Assembly (NCBI RefSeq): GCF_024347675.1
Contig: NZ_AP024881.1
Location: 1,240,001 to 1,304,000 of the forward strand
From: Vibrio ishigakensis
Lineage (GTDB): Bacteria; Pseudomonadota; Gammaproteobacteria; Enterobacterales; Vibrionaceae
Length of the DNA stretch: 64,000 nt
Direction: 5' to 3'
Made by a program: the position numbers and the translations under genes. The notes under the pieces were generated by a model. It ran no database searches. It saw only the letters and a program-made list of their open reading frames with translations, and was not told where the DNA came from. This document shows, piece by piece, positions 18,023-28,389 of the stretch. Each line of letters begins with the position of its first letter. Position 1 is the stretch's first letter.

Positions 18023-18880
18023 ATGATTTTTGATCTTCATTCTCACACTACCGCCTCAGATGGCCGTCTATCTCCACAAGATTTAGTGGATAGGGCCATA
18101 GAACACAGAGTCAGTGTGCTCGCGATTACTGACCATGACACCCTAGAGGGCATACCTGAAGCTAGAAACTACATCGAGCAAAATCAGTTGCCGATAGAGC
18201 TTTTAAATGGCATCGAGTTCTCGACCTTGTGGTCAAACAAGGACATCCATATTGTCGGCCTAAATATCGATGTGGAGTGTGAGGCATTACATGCGCTCAT
18301 TGAAAAACAAAAGGCGCACCGCGTTGGGCGTGCCGAATTGATTGCCCATCGTTTATCTAAGCATTTAAAGGTCGACCCATTACCAGAGGTTAAAGCCATT
18401 GCCGGTGATGCACCCGTGACTCGAGCACACTTTGCAAAGTGGCTAGTGGATAATGGTCATGCCAAGACCATGCAATTGGTGTTCAAGAAGTTTCTTACCC
18501 GTGATAAGCCGGGATATGTGCCACCACAATGGTGTTCAATGAAAGATGCGGTAGATGCTATCCATGCCGCCGGCGGGGTTGCAGTTTTGGCTCATCCAGG
18601 GCGATACGATCTTACGGCGAAATGGCAGAAGCGCTTGATCAGTGCATTTGTTGAAGCAGGTGGTGATGCCATGGAGGTGGCACAGCCACAACAAAGTCAG
18701 CAGGAGAGACGCAATCTGGCGGATTATGCTATACAATACAACCTATTAGCTTCCCAGGGATCAGATTTTCACTATCCGACTCCGTGGATGGAACTGGGAA
18801 GAAATTTGTGGCTCCCTTCCGGCGTGACGCCAGTTTGGGAAAGCATGCCACAATTTGTATCGGATACAGAGGAATTGTAA
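18023..18880 (+). CDS. rnm: PHP-domain 5'-3' exoribonuclease Rnm (YciV/TrpH)
   Basis: A 285-residue PHP-family metal phosphoesterase. Metal-binding motifs are visible: [18 protein letters not shown], a Glu in GIEFS, the C-terminal VLAHPGRY and SDFHYP. In E. coli this protein (YciV, Rnm, formerly TrpH) trims the 5' ends of ribosomal RNAs and degrades short RNAs. It is divergent from trp, as in E. coli, and overlaps yciO by one base (TAATG). Confidence 0.92.
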   Translation: MIFDLHSHTTASDGRLSPQDLVDRAIEHRVSVLAITDHDTLEGIPEARNYIEQNQLPIELLNGIEFSTLWSNKDIHIVGLNIDVECEALHALIEKQKAHRVGRAELIAHRLSKHLKVDPLPEVKAIAGDAPVTRAHFAKWLVDNGHAKTMQLVFKKFLTRDKPGYVPPQWCSMKDAVDAIHAAGGVAVLAHPGRYDLTAKWQKRLISAFVEAGGDAMEVAQPQQSQQERRNLADYAIQYNLLASQGSDFHYPTPWMELGRNLWLPSGVTPVWESMPQFVSDTEEL

Positions 18881-19500
18881 TGAGTCAATATTTTTACGTT
18901 CATCCAGAGAACCCTCAAGCGCGCCTTATCACACAAGCGGTGGCTATCATTCGAAATGGTGGGGTTGTGGTATTTCCAACAGATTCAGGCTACGCCCTTG
19001 GTTGCCAGTTGGAGAACAAAAACGCACTAGAAAAGGTGTGTCGCATTCGTAAGCTGGATGATAAGCACAACTTCACCTTGCTGTGCCGAGACCTGTCAGA
19101 GCTTTCTCTGTTCGCACGCGTTGATAACTCAGCGTTCCGATTGCTAAAGAATAACACTCCGGGCCCTTACACCTTTATCTTTAAAGGGACTAAAGAGGTG
19201 CCGCGTCGCTTGATGAATGCCAAGCGTAAGACTATCGGTATTCGTGTCCCAGATAACCGTATTGCGTTGGATCTGTTAGAAGCTCTGGGCGAGCCGATGA
19301 TGTCTACTTCATTGATCTTGCCAGGTAGTGACGTGGCAGAATCTGACCCAGAAGAGATCCGCGACAAGCTAGAGCATGCAGTCGATCTGATAATTAATGG
19401 TGGTTACTTAGGTGAGCAACCAACCACGGTTATCGACTTTAGCGATGAGGATCCAGTGGTATTGCGTCAAGGTGCGGGAGATTCGACACCTTTTGAATAA
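18880..19500 (+). CDS. yciO: YciO, Sua5/YrdC-like protein
   Basis: ATG 18880 overlaps the rnm stop and gives 206 residues starting [13 protein letters not shown]; the longer frame from 18784 lies inside rnm and is rejected. The Sua5/YciO/YrdC fold is shown by GGVVVFPTDSGYALGCQ, KKR-type contact region KVCRIRKLDDKHNFTLLCRDLSEL, PGPYTFIFKGT and IGIRVPDN. TsaC/Sua5 make threonylcarbamoyl-AMP for tRNA modification, while YciO is a paralogue whose own activity is weak or uncertain. It is co-transcribed with rnm. Confidence 0.9.
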   Translation: MSQYFYVHPENPQARLITQAVAIIRNGGVVVFPTDSGYALGCQLENKNALEKVCRIRKLDDKHNFTLLCRDLSELSLFARVDNSAFRLLKNNTPGPYTFIFKGTKEVPRRLMNAKRKTIGIRVPDNRIALDLLEALGEPMMSTSLILPGSDVAESDPEEIRDKLEHAVDLIINGGYLGEQPTTVIDFSDEDPVVLRQGAGDSTPFE

Positions 19501-19607
19501 AATTGAGGTGAATTTCCCCCGATTTTTTGCGATACTACGCGGCCGCCAAATGATGGCGACACCATAACCACTTTCGACGTCTGTGAAGACGACATATAGG
19601 CAAATTA

Positions 19608-20507
19608 ATGAGCGAAAAATTACAGAAGATTTTGGCACGAGCGGGGCACGGTTCTCGTCGTGAGCTTGAAGCTTTAATTAAATCAGGTCGCGTAAGCGTA
19701 AACGGACAGGTAGCCTCTCTAGGCGAGCGTCTGGAAGACGAAGACGCGGTTGTTCGTATCGATGGTCACACTGTGAACATTAAAGCCGAGCAGGAAGTGG
19801 TGTGTCGCGTATTGGCTTATTACAAGCCTGAAGGCGAACTGTGTACCCGTCACGACCCTGAAGGTCGCCGCACTGTATTTGACCGTTTACCTAAGATCCG
19901 TGGCGCACGCTGGATTTCGGTAGGTCGTCTGGATGCAAACACCTCTGGTCTACTTCTATTTACTACCGATGGTGAGTTAGCCAACCGTCTAATGCACCCA
20001 AGCCGTCAGGTTGAGCGTGAATACCTAGTGCGTGTATTTGGTGAAGTGAACGAGCAGAAAGTTCGCAATCTGGTTCGCGGCGTAGAGCTAGAAGATGGCA
20101 TGGCGCGTTTCGAAGACGTTGTTCACGCGGGTGGTGAGGGTATGAACCACACCTTCTACGTTGTGATCAACGAAGGTCGTAACCGTGAAGTTCGTCGTCT
20201 TTGGGAGTCTCAAGAGACGACAGTTAGCCGCCTGAAGCGTGTTCGCTACGGTGACATCTTCCTTGAGAAGAAACTTCCTCGTGGGGGATGGATGGAGCTT
20301 AGCCTTAAGCAGGTGAACTATCTACGTGAACTCGTTGATCTACCAGCAGAGAAGAGCACTCTTCTTGAAGAGCGCAAACAAAACACTTCTCGCTCGCGCG
20401 AGCGTTCACGCTCTCAGAAGATCCGTCGTGCAGTACGTCGCCACGAAGAGCGCGTAAGCAGCGGTGGTCAGCAGCGTAAGCCGAAGAAGACACGCCGTCA
20501 GCAGTAA
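19608..20507 (+). CDS. rluB: 23S rRNA pseudouridine(2605) synthase
   Basis: A 299-residue enzyme: an S4-like RNA-binding domain at 1-60 ([31 protein letters not shown]), then the RsuA/RluB catalytic core with [19 protein letters not shown], in which the Asp is catalytic, and [14 protein letters not shown]. The tail after about residue 250 is a very basic Arg/Lys/Ser-rich extension, typical of RluB. It modifies U2605 in the large subunit. The order trp-rnm-yciO-rluB matches the enteric arrangement. Confidence 0.93.
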   Translation: MSEKLQKILARAGHGSRRELEALIKSGRVSVNGQVASLGERLEDEDAVVRIDGHTVNIKAEQEVVCRVLAYYKPEGELCTRHDPEGRRTVFDRLPKIRGARWISVGRLDANTSGLLLFTTDGELANRLMHPSRQVEREYLVRVFGEVNEQKVRNLVRGVELEDGMARFEDVVHAGGEGMNHTFYVVINEGRNREVRRLWESQETTVSRLKRVRYGDIFLEKKLPRGGWMELSLKQVNYLRELVDLPAEKSTLLEERKQNTSRSRERSRSQKIRRAVRRHEERVSSGGQQRKPKKTRRQQ

Positions 20508-20510
20508 TTA

Positions 20511-20547
20511 AAAAAAATAGCGACCAATTGGTCGCTATTTTTTTTAG
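20511..20547 (+). terminator. Terminator after rluB
   Basis: AAATAGCGACC pairs with GGTCGCTATTT (AATT loop), with an A-run before and a T-run after. It starts 4 bases after the stop codon. Confidence 0.92.
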
Positions 20548-20608
20548 CTGTGAGCGGCAAGCTTTAGGCTGTCAGTGGTCATCATCTCATTGGCATATAA
20601 AAATGTTC

Positions 20609-20636
20609 TGATAGCTGATAGCTGATAGCTGATAGC
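20609..20636. repeat. Four tandem copies of a 7-base repeat
   Basis: TGATAGC occurs four times head to tail (20609-20636), ending one base before the stop codon complement of lrgB (20638). A 7-base unit is prone to slippage, but it lies outside coding sequence. Its position between the rluB terminator and lrgB suggests no regulatory role that I can see. Confidence 0.85.
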
Positions 20637-20637
20637 T

Positions 20638-21324
20638 CTAAAATATCCAAGTAAGCAACGGTGCAATCAACACAGTCACCACCCCAGAAAACAGCATCAC
20701 CAAACTCGCCACTGTTCCCGCTTCATTATGAATCCCATAAGCAATCGCCGTACCTGAACCATGCGCACTGGCACCCAAGCCGGCACCCTTGCCATGGGGC
20801 GAACGGATCTTAATCACTCCAAGGATCACCTCAGCACAAATAATCCCAAACACGCCGGTTAGTACTACAAAGATGGCGGTTAAGTCGGCTTGGCCACCGA
20901 TGGATTTGGATGCTTCTACGGCAAATGGCGTGGTGATAGAGCGCACCGATAGGCTGCGTTGCAACATCTCGGATAGATGAAATAGCTTGCTTAGATAAAC
21001 CGTGCTGCTGATAGCTGTGATAATCGCCACCACAACCCCAGCTGAGATAGACATCCAGTGGCGTTTGATGATGTTTCTGTTCTCGTGCACTGGAACTGCA
21101 AAGGCGACAGTGGCAGGGCCGAGCATCCAGATCAGCCAGTGGGATTCGTTGATATAGTCGGTGTAGCTAATGTTTAATGAAACCACGATAGCGACCAGCA
21201 CCAAAGGCACAGAAACCAAAGGGATCAGCCACACCTTTTTAAAGCGACGATGCAGATGCTTGCTGAGGTAGTAACAACCAATAGTCAAAAGAAAACAGAT
21301 AAAGGCGATAGTGCTATGGCTCAT
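20638..21324 (-). CDS. lrgB: LrgB/CidB family membrane protein
   Basis: A 228-residue protein with about seven membrane helices. Family marks are the RSITTPFAVEASKSIGG segment, LTGVFGIICAEVILGVIKI and GLGASAHGSGTAIAYG near the C-terminus. LrgB/CidB proteins act with LrgA/CidA holin-like partners; roles proposed include control of murein hydrolase export and transport of pyruvate or glycolate across the membrane. It overlaps lrgA by 4 bases and forms one transcription unit with it, divergent from a LysR gene. Confidence 0.9.
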   Translation of the reverse strand: MSHSTIAFICFLLTIGCYYLSKHLHRRFKKVWLIPLVSVPLVLVAIVVSLNISYTDYINESHWLIWMLGPATVAFAVPVHENRNIIKRHWMSISAGVVVAIITAISSTVYLSKLFHLSEMLQRSLSVRSITTPFAVEASKSIGGQADLTAIFVVLTGVFGIICAEVILGVIKIRSPHGKGAGLGASAHGSGTAIAYGIHNEAGTVASLVMLFSGVVTVLIAPLLTWIF

Positions 21325-21716
21325 TGCTCTTCTCCTAATTTCTTCAATTCATAGTGGTAGATCTTGTCGACCACTAGCGCGGTAACCGACAGCACGAGTA
21401 TGGTGCTAAGCCCAATCACTGCCAGTATTCTGCCTCCTTGCTCGGCGAACAAGTCTTGATAATTAACGATGGCGATAACCGCTGGGATAAAGAAAAGAAG
21501 CATCTCAGCAATTAACCAAGTGGAGCCAGCTTTAAGCCAATCAACCTTGACCAATTTAAAAGTAAGCAGTGCCAACAGCAGAAACATACCAAACACATTC
21601 GACGGCAATGGAATATGAAGTTGCCTAACCGCTATATCAGCGCACATCCATACCAGACATAGGGCAACTACCTGAGAAAGGGTGAGGGTAAAATGTTTGA
21701 GCTTTGCGACTGTCAT
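21321..21716 (-). CDS. lrgA: LrgA/CidA family holin-like protein
   Basis: A 131-residue protein with four hydrophobic helices, including IPLPSNVFGMFLLLALL and MLLFFIPAVIAIVNY, which match the CidA/LrgA signature (PLPSxVxGM and FFxPAxVG). It is probably the small-subunit partner of LrgB. The divergent LysR gene starts about 100 bases away, so the shared interval is likely the control region. Confidence 0.9.
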   Translation of the reverse strand: MTVAKLKHFTLTLSQVVALCLVWMCADIAVRQLHIPLPSNVFGMFLLLALLTFKLVKVDWLKAGSTWLIAEMLLFFIPAVIAIVNYQDLFAEQGGRILAVIGLSTILVLSVTALVVDKIYHYELKKLGEEQ

Positions 21717-21818
21717 AACGAATTGAACTGATGAGATTTGAGTTCAATTATGAATAATTGATAAATCACACTCCAATGAATAATATGAGATAAAAGTATT
21801 CTTTTTTGGAATGATCGT

Positions 21819-22691
21819 ATGACAGCTAAAGAGCTTGCCTACTTCGTTACCTTGGTTGAGACCCAGAATTTCACTCGTGCATCTGAAAAACTATTTGTAA
21901 CTCAGCCAACCATTAGCAAGGCATTAAAGTCTTTAGAAGATAGCGCTGGACAGCCCTTAGTTCATCGAAAGGGCAGGGATATTGAGCTGACAGAGGCAGG
22001 TAAGGTGGTGTACGAGCATGCTATCACCATTTTGAATAACATCAGCGAGATGCAACAGCGCTTGGATGATATTCGAGAGTTAAAGTCGGGCCATATTACT
22101 ATCGGTATTCCGCCTATGGTGGGGCATCTCTATACCGAGCTCTTGCAAGAATTTTCTCGTAGTCATCCATCCATTGAGGTGACGGTAGTTGAAGGTGGCG
22201 GAAGAAAAATAGAGCAAGATCTTCTCTCGGGAGATATTGATGTTGCACTGTCTATGTTGCCGACGCGAGAGGATAGGTTTGAATATGAATCTGTGGGCGA
22301 CTATCCCATCTATGCTGTGTTGCCAAAAGATGATAAATGGCTGGGTGAGTCAAAACTAGAGCTCACTGAGCTAAAGGATATTCCTTTTTACCTCTATACC
22401 TCTGAATTTACCATTACCCAGATAATCGAAAGGTTGTGTAAAGATAAGGGCTTTGTTCCCAGGGTAGGTATTAAGAGCAGTCAGTGGGATTTTCTTGCCG
22501 CTATGGTGAAAAGTGGTCTTGGGGTGAGTTTTATACCGGAGCCCATTTGTCGAAATCTCAATCCCAAGGATTATTGTTTTCGAGAGTTGAGCGATGAGCT
22601 CCGATGGCGTCTTGCCTTGATGTGGAGTCGCGAGCGCTATCTATCTAAAGCAAGTCAGGCCTTTGTCGACCTAGTGAAGAGTCGAACTTAG
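21819..22691 (+). CDS. LysR regulator divergent from lrgAB (CidR-like)
   Basis: A 290-residue LysR protein: winged helix MTAKELAYFVTLVETQNFTRASEKLFVTQPTISKALKSLE at the N-terminus, then an effector domain starting GHITIGIPPMVGHLY. Divergent placement beside lrgAB, with about 100 bases between, is the usual arrangement of a LysR gene and its target (as in Bacillus and Staphylococcus CidR/YwbI). So control of lrgAB is likely, but this is inferred from position. Its stop overlaps the end of convergent yciU by 4 bases. Confidence 0.88.
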   Translation: MTAKELAYFVTLVETQNFTRASEKLFVTQPTISKALKSLEDSAGQPLVHRKGRDIELTEAGKVVYEHAITILNNISEMQQRLDDIRELKSGHITIGIPPMVGHLYTELLQEFSRSHPSIEVTVVEGGGRKIEQDLLSGDIDVALSMLPTREDRFEYESVGDYPIYAVLPKDDKWLGESKLELTELKDIPFYLYTSEFTITQIIERLCKDKGFVPRVGIKSSQWDFLAAMVKSGLGVSFIPEPICRNLNPKDYCFRELSDELRWRLALMWSRERYLSKASQAFVDLVKSRT

Positions 22692-23008
22692 TCGCGCTTC
22701 CACAAGATGTGGCAGAACTTATGCTCTGGGTCGCGTGAAACCAGAAGGCGAGCAAACACGTCATCCAGTGTGTCGCTCTCTTCGTTTACCAAGCCAACAC
22801 GAACCTCAGCATAGGTCTCTTTGTCTACCTCAAAGCCCACGTGTTGTACCCAGTCATCGCCAGTTTCAACCAGCTCAGCTGCGCCACGCTCTTCAAACTG
22901 AAGGGTGAATAGAGCTACGTCTGCCGCTTCAAGATTGTCAGGTGCCATCTCTAGGAAGATATCGTAAGCCGTGTCGATGGCGTCGTCGTATGAGAGAAGT
23001 TCAGTCAT
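22688..23008 (-). CDS. yciU: Acidic DNA-mimic family protein YciU (DUF440, HI1450-like)
   Basis: A 106-residue, strongly acidic protein. It matches the YciU/HI1450 family across its length: YDIFLEMAPDNLEAADVALFTLQFEERGAAEL, DDWVQHVGFEV, and the C-terminal DVFARLLVSRDPEHKFCHILWKRD. HI1450 was proposed to mimic double-stranded DNA and bind HU-like proteins. It lies 49 bases after polB on the same strand, with no clear terminator between; joint transcription is possible. Confidence 0.9.
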   Translation of the reverse strand: MTELLSYDDAIDTAYDIFLEMAPDNLEAADVALFTLQFEERGAAELVETGDDWVQHVGFEVDKETYAEVRVGLVNEESDTLDDVFARLLVSRDPEHKFCHILWKRD

Positions 23009-23057
23009 CTCTAATCCTCTTAATATTTTCGGCGATTGTACGTGTTAATTGTGTCAA

Positions 23058-25421
23058 TTAAAACAGTCCAAGCTGAGGGGCATTGATTTCATCAAACTTG
23101 AGCCCAACAAAGGGCAATATGGCATCAGCCACTGGCTTTATCTGTTTATCAATATAGTGCTGATAATCCATCGGCGCTTTGACATAATCCAGTGGTTCAG
23201 GCCCTTGCAGAGTCATTACGTAGGAGATGCGCCCACGGTTTTGATACTGTAGCGGTCGACCTAGCTTCTCGTTTATCTCATCGGCAAGGCGAGCAGCGCG
23301 TACCTGAGGTGGCACATTTTTTTGATATTCATGCAAGCGGCGTCGAAGGCGTTTGCGATACACCAGTTTGTTATCCAGTTGCCCAGATTCAATCTTTTCT
23401 ACGATTTCTAACACATAGTCGGTAGGGTCTTGATTATCGAAGATGAGCTCGTACAGGTGTTGCTGAAACTCTTGCGCAAGAGATGTCCAGTCACTGCGCG
23501 CGCTTTCTAGCCCTTTAAAGACAATGCGCGAGCTGTCCCCTTGTGTGATAAGCCCGGCGTAGCGTTTTTTCGAACCGGTTTCTGAGCCACGAATAGTCGG
23601 CATAAAGAATCGGTTAAAGTGAGTCTCGTACTCCAGCTCCAGATAGGAGGTGAGGTTATATTCCTCTCTGAGATGTTCGGTCCACCAAGTGTTGATCTCT
23701 TGGGTGAGGGTGTTACCTATTTTGTCTGCCTCTTCTTTACTGCAACTGTTCTTCAAAGAGACAAAGGTGGAGTCGGTATCACCATAGATAACCTCATAAC
23801 CGCGTTCTTCAATCAGCTTACGAGTGGTCTTCATGATTTCGTGCCCGCGAAGGGTAATCGATGAAGCAAGACGCGTATCGAAGAATCGGCAACCGCCAGA
23901 GCCAAGCACCCCATAGAAGGAGTTCATAATGATCTTAATCGCAGTAGAGAAGGCGACCTCTTTTTGCTGCTTAGCCTTGTCACGAGCCTTCCATAGGTTT
24001 TCGATAAGCTGAGGCAGATAGTGTTTCTGACGATGAAACTGTGCCTTCCTAAAACCAGGTACGGCTTGGTCATCACCCTTACCAATTTCAGCTTTTAAAC
24101 CTTCTACTAGCCCCATAGGGTCAATCAAGAAACTTCGGATGATGGCGGGGTAAAGGCTTTTGAAATCCAGCACTAATACTGAGTCATATAACCCCGGTCT
24201 GGAATCCATTACAAAGCCGCCAGGGCTGGCTAGCCAGTTCTCCGGCTCTAGATTAGGCGCTATATATCCACCTCTATGCAGACGTGGCAGATAAAGGTTA
24301 GAGAAGGCTGCAACGCTACCGCCAATCCTATCCAATGCAAGGCCAGTGAGCTTGCTTCGCTCAATGAGGTAATCCAATAAATGGGTGTGCTCAAAGATAC
24401 GCGTCACCAGAGCGCAGTCTTGGAAGTTATATTTTGCCAGCGCCAACTTATCGTGATGGAACATATGGTTGATCTCGTCCATTCGATCGTTGGGATTGCT
24501 GATGGCCTTACCTTCATGCAAAAGTTCGCGCGAGACATTCTCCAAAGACCAGGAATCAAAGGAGTAAGTGGCGGCTTTCAAACCGTCGATACCATCTATC
24601 ACCACACGCCCCGGAACATTGATGAAACCGTTTTGGTTTTGCGCCGTTTGCCGGTAGAGACACTCTTGGCGACCACGACCTAGGGGCAATTTAATATTGT
24701 GCGCCTGCGCTCGCTGCAGTAGCAGTCTCATATCAAAGCCAATGACGTTCCAGCCAATAATGATGTCAGGGTCAAACTGATAAAACCATTGTACTAGTGC
24801 CTGTAGCAGAGACTTTTCGTCCGCGACCCACTGTATGGCAACACCTTCACTTATTTGCGGTTCTCCTACCATGATTACCCTCTGGTCGCGAGGACAATCA
24901 AGGCCAACGGAGTAGAGTACTCCCTTGGCTGAGCACTCTAGGTCGAGAGAAACCATACAAAGGTTCGGGGTGTAGTGCTCGGCTTTACGGGCTTGGGCTT
25001 GGCTTATTTGCAAGTAACCCTGCTTGGCTTGCTCTGTACCTTCAACCTCAATTTGGCCTTGGATGAAGCGCTCCATTAGATAGCGATCAGCGAGGCGAAT
25101 GTCCGACTCAAAGACCTTTAATCCATGCTCATTCAGCACCGTCTCGAAGTTACGAGCCTCTCTTTGGGTTTTGAAATAGCAGGCGGTGACCTTGTCATGC
25201 TGAAAGGTTTTAAGCTCGAGCGCACGATAGCGACATTGAATTTGATTTGCCTTGGCTAGCGACTCTACTTCAGCATGATCATCTGAGCGTACAAAAAAAA
25301 CCGATTCTTGGTTTGGTATTTGAACCAAAGCAGGACCAGAATCAGTAGAAAGCCACAGGTCGATTTGTGTGGTGGAGCCAATATCTCTAGCTTGACGAGT
25401 GAGGATGAAACCGCTGCGCAA
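23058..25421 (-). CDS. polB: DNA polymerase II
   Basis: A 787-residue family B polymerase. The exonuclease motifs are DLECSAKG (Exo I), IIGWNVIGFDMRLL (Exo II) and a later YNFQDCALV region (Exo III). Polymerase motifs are DFKSLYPAIIRSF (motif A), KIIMNSFYGVLGS (motif B) and YGDTDSTFV (motif C). All catalytic residues look intact. Pol II restarts stalled forks and copies past lesions. It is SOS-controlled in E. coli, but I find no CTGT-N8-ACAG LexA box upstream here. Confidence 0.96.
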   Translation of the reverse strand: MRSGFILTRQARDIGSTTQIDLWLSTDSGPALVQIPNQESVFFVRSDDHAEVESLAKANQIQCRYRALELKTFQHDKVTACYFKTQREARNFETVLNEHGLKVFESDIRLADRYLMERFIQGQIEVEGTEQAKQGYLQISQAQARKAEHYTPNLCMVSLDLECSAKGVLYSVGLDCPRDQRVIMVGEPQISEGVAIQWVADEKSLLQALVQWFYQFDPDIIIGWNVIGFDMRLLLQRAQAHNIKLPLGRGRQECLYRQTAQNQNGFINVPGRVVIDGIDGLKAATYSFDSWSLENVSRELLHEGKAISNPNDRMDEINHMFHHDKLALAKYNFQDCALVTRIFEHTHLLDYLIERSKLTGLALDRIGGSVAAFSNLYLPRLHRGGYIAPNLEPENWLASPGGFVMDSRPGLYDSVLVLDFKSLYPAIIRSFLIDPMGLVEGLKAEIGKGDDQAVPGFRKAQFHRQKHYLPQLIENLWKARDKAKQQKEVAFSTAIKIIMNSFYGVLGSGGCRFFDTRLASSITLRGHEIMKTTRKLIEERGYEVIYGDTDSTFVSLKNSCSKEEADKIGNTLTQEINTWWTEHLREEYNLTSYLELEYETHFNRFFMPTIRGSETGSKKRYAGLITQGDSSRIVFKGLESARSDWTSLAQEFQQHLYELIFDNQDPTDYVLEIVEKIESGQLDNKLVYRKRLRRRLHEYQKNVPPQVRAARLADEINEKLGRPLQYQNRGRISYVMTLQGPEPLDYVKAPMDYQHYIDKQIKPVADAILPFVGLKFDEINAPQLGLF

Positions 25422-25843
25422 TGTGTTTGCCTTTGAAGGAACTTCTTACCTGATCATAACAAAAGTCGTGGTGGTTGAGGTTAGGATTTGTCGCTGTTTT
25501 GTAAAATTAGATCTTAGACAAAACAGCGGGCGAACCTAATGATATGTTGAATTAGGGTAGCTAATCGTAATATCCTGATGCGCGCAGTTTCACTATGTGA
25601 CAGAAATGACTTATATTTCTGTCACTTATGCATGAAACACGTATCATAAGAATAAAAATTGGTCGAAATTACCAAAATTACTTGGTATGGCTCATAATTA
25701 CCGCATTCAAAGATTGCCAAACGGAGTCTGGAACAGCATATTGCTAAGGTTTCAAACTCTATTAAGTATAAAAATTGAATTCGTTAGTTGTGGCTCAATT
25801 GACTGGCTTTGCGAACAAAAAAAATTAGTGTGGAGATACAAGC
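25422..25843. other. polB-varA divergent intergenic region with two large inverted repeats
   Basis: 422 bases with no gene. It carries a compound inverted repeat: CGCTGTTTTGT (25492-25502) with ACAAAACAGCG (25518-25528), flanked by TTAGG (25481-25485) and CCTAA (25535-25539). A second, perfect 11-bp repeat is GTGACAGAAAT (25597-25607) with ATTTCTGTCAC (25615-25625). Neither has a T-run in either direction, so they look like protein-binding or cruciform sites rather than terminators. Confidence 0.7.
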
Positions 25844-26488
25844 TTGATTAATGTTTTTCTTGTAGATGATCACGAGCTAGTTCGCACAGGGATACGACGT
25901 ATTATTGAAGACGTCCGTGGCATGAACGTAGCAGGAGAGGCTGAAAGCGGTGAAGAATCGGTAAAATGGTGTCGTAGCAATCATGCTGATGTCATTTTAA
26001 TGGACATGAATATGCCCGGTATTGGTGGCTTGGAAGCCACTAAGAAAATTCTCCGTTTTAATCCTGACGTTAAAATCATCGTACTAACCGTACATACAGA
26101 AAACCCGTTTCCTACCAAAGTGATGCAGGCAGGCGCGGCAGGATATCTTACTAAGGGCGCTGGTCCAGATGAGATGGTGAATGCCATCCGTATGGTGAAC
26201 AGTGGTCAAAGATATATTTCACCAGAGATTGCACAGCAGATGGCCCTTAGCCAGGTGTCGCACTCTTCTGATAACCCATTTAAAGACCTTTCGGAGCGCG
26301 AACTTCAGATCATGCTGATGATCACTAAAGGTCAAAAGGTAACAGACATTTCCGAGCAGCTGAGCTTGAGCCCGAAAACGGTAAACAGTTATCGCTACCG
26401 TTTGTTTAATAAGCTCGATATCAGCGGTGACGTGGAATTGACGCACTTAGCGATTCGTCACGGGATGCTCGATACAGAGACGCTTTAG
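25844..26488 (+). CDS. varA: GacA/UvrY-type response regulator (VarA)
   Basis: A 214-residue two-component regulator starting at TTG 25844, with GTGGAGATACAAGC before it. The receiver has the acidic pair VDDH, the phospho-acceptor Asp54 in LMDMNMPG and VLTVHTE with the conserved Thr, then a LuxR helix-turn-helix ([38 protein letters not shown]). In Vibrio, VarS-VarA activates the CsrB/C/D small RNAs that titrate CsrA. The first base of uvrC is the last base of the varA stop, as expected for the conserved uvrY-uvrC pair. Confidence 0.94.
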   Translation: MINVFLVDDHELVRTGIRRIIEDVRGMNVAGEAESGEESVKWCRSNHADVILMDMNMPGIGGLEATKKILRFNPDVKIIVLTVHTENPFPTKVMQAGAAGYLTKGAGPDEMVNAIRMVNSGQRYISPEIAQQMALSQVSHSSDNPFKDLSERELQIMLMITKGQKVTDISEQLSLSPKTVNSYRYRLFNKLDISGDVELTHLAIRHGMLDTETL

Positions 26489-28314
26489 TGAGTTTCGACT
26501 CTACTGCCTTTCTAAAAACAGTAACTAACCAGCCCGGCGTATACAGAATGTATAACGCCGAGCAGGTTGTTATTTATGTCGGTAAAGCAAAAGACCTCAA
26601 AAAGCGCTTAAGCAGTTATTTTCGTAAGACATTAGACAACGAAAAGACCAAAGCGCTGGTCAGTCATATCCAGCATATCGACGTCACGGTTACCCATACC
26701 GAAACCGAAGCCCTTATCCTCGAACACAACTATATTAAGCAGTATCTGCCTAAATATAACGTTCTGCTTCGTGACGATAAGTCCTACCCCTATATTTTTA
26801 TCAGCGGTCATAAGCACCCAAGACTCTCTTTGCATCGCGGCTCTAAGAAGCGTAAAGGCGAGTATTTTGGTCCTTATCCAGACTCTGGTGCGGTGAGGCA
26901 AACCTTACACCTTTTGCAAAAGGTGCTACCCATGCGCCAATGCGAGGATACCATCTATGCCAACCGTACTCGCCCATGCCTGATGTATCAGATTGGTCGT
27001 TGCGTAGCCCCTTGTGTTAGTTCGGTTATCTCTGATGAGGAGTATGCTGAGCTGGTGGAGTGGGTGCGTCTTTTCCTGCAAGGTAAAGATAAACAGGTTG
27101 TGACTCAACTAATTGAGAAGATGGATGAGGCGAGTAAGACGCTTAAGTTTGAGGAAGCGGCTAAGTATCGAGATCAGATCCAAGCTATTCGTCGCATCCA
27201 AGAGCAGCAGTACGTGTCAGAAGACAGCTTCGATGACATAGACGTGCTCGGATATGCTCAAGAGACAGGTGTGGCTTGTGTACATATCTTGATGATACGT
27301 CAGGGTAAAGTTCTGGGTAGTCGTAGCTTTTTTCCTAAGATCCCAAACAACAGTCAGCAAGATGAGATTTTTTACAGTTTTATTAGCCAGTATTATCTCA
27401 ATCAGTCTGAGGGAAGGGGATTGCCTGCCCGTCTCATCTTCGCTTCAGGCTTGCTTAGCGAACAAGAAGCCTTCCAGCAAGTACTGACCGATATGGCAGG
27501 GCGCAAGGTCACCTTCCATGTCAGCCCTAGTGGCACTCGCGGGCGCTATCTTAAGCTCGCTAACACCAATGCCTTGAATGCGATCACCACCAAGATAAAC
27601 CATAAGATGACCATCTCGCAGCGCTTTAAAGAGCTTCAAGAGGTGCTAGGTATGGAATCTATTAGGCGAATGGAGTGTTTCGACATCAGTCACACCATGG
27701 GAGAGAACACTATTGCCTCGTGTGTGGTGTTCAATCATGAGGGGCCTTTAAAGCAAGAATACCGTCGCTATAACATTACCGGTATTACTGGTGGTGATGA
27801 TTACGCGGCTATGGGGCAGGTACTTGAACGTCGTTATTCAAAGCAACTGGATGTGGATAAGATCCCTGACATCGTGTTCATCGATGGTGGTAAAGGCCAG
27901 CTCAATCGCGCGGTGGAAATCATCAGTCAGTATTGGGATGAGTGGCCTAAGAAGCCGCGTCTTATCGGTATCGCTAAGGGTGTAACACGTAAGCCTGGCC
28001 TTGAGACCATGATTACCCCAGATGGTGAGGAGTTTAACCTCGCCAGTGATGCGCCTGCGCTGCATTTGATGCAACACATTCGAGACGAGAGTCATAACCA
28101 CGCGATCTCAGGTCATAGAGCCAAGCGCGGTAAAGCGCGCCGCACCAGTGCTTTAGAGGGAATCGAGGGGATCGGACCAAAACGTCGCCAAGCACTACTT
28201 AAATATATGGGCGGACTGCAGGAGTTGAAGCGCGCGAGTGCCGAAGAAATCGCCAAAGTGCCCGGTATTAGTCATTCTTTAGCAGAAAAGATATTTCAGG
28301 CGTTGCAACACTAG
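26488..28314 (+). CDS. uvrC: Excinuclease ABC subunit C
   Basis: A 608-residue nuclease that makes both incisions in nucleotide excision repair. The start is GTG 26488, overlapping the varA stop. Domains: GIY-YIG ([25 protein letters not shown]) at the N-terminus, the Cys-rich [15 protein letters not shown], the UVR motif around [14 protein letters not shown] that binds UvrB, the RNase H-like part with [21 protein letters not shown] and [11 protein letters not shown], and a C-terminal helix-hairpin-helix pair ([25 protein letters not shown]). Confidence 0.97.
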   Translation: MSFDSTAFLKTVTNQPGVYRMYNAEQVVIYVGKAKDLKKRLSSYFRKTLDNEKTKALVSHIQHIDVTVTHTETEALILEHNYIKQYLPKYNVLLRDDKSYPYIFISGHKHPRLSLHRGSKKRKGEYFGPYPDSGAVRQTLHLLQKVLPMRQCEDTIYANRTRPCLMYQIGRCVAPCVSSVISDEEYAELVEWVRLFLQGKDKQVVTQLIEKMDEASKTLKFEEAAKYRDQIQAIRRIQEQQYVSEDSFDDIDVLGYAQETGVACVHILMIRQGKVLGSRSFFPKIPNNSQQDEIFYSFISQYYLNQSEGRGLPARLIFASGLLSEQEAFQQVLTDMAGRKVTFHVSPSGTRGRYLKLANTNALNAITTKINHKMTISQRFKELQEVLGMESIRRMECFDISHTMGENTIASCVVFNHEGPLKQEYRRYNITGITGGDDYAAMGQVLERRYSKQLDVDKIPDIVFIDGGKGQLNRAVEIISQYWDEWPKKPRLIGIAKGVTRKPGLETMITPDGEEFNLASDAPALHLMQHIRDESHNHAISGHRAKRGKARRTSALEGIEGIGPKRRQALLKYMGGLQELKRASAEEIAKVPGISHSLAEKIFQALQH

Positions 28315-28389
28315 GTAAAATCCCGCAACATTGACTTTAAATGATAAGCCATCACAGCACGATGTAGTCGTGCTCTTAGAGTCGTTACA

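Noticed and set aside
25422..25500. LexA box for polB
   Set aside because: No CTGT-N8-ACAG match is seen upstream of polB; the nearest CTGT is part of the inverted repeat and has no ACAG at the right distance.
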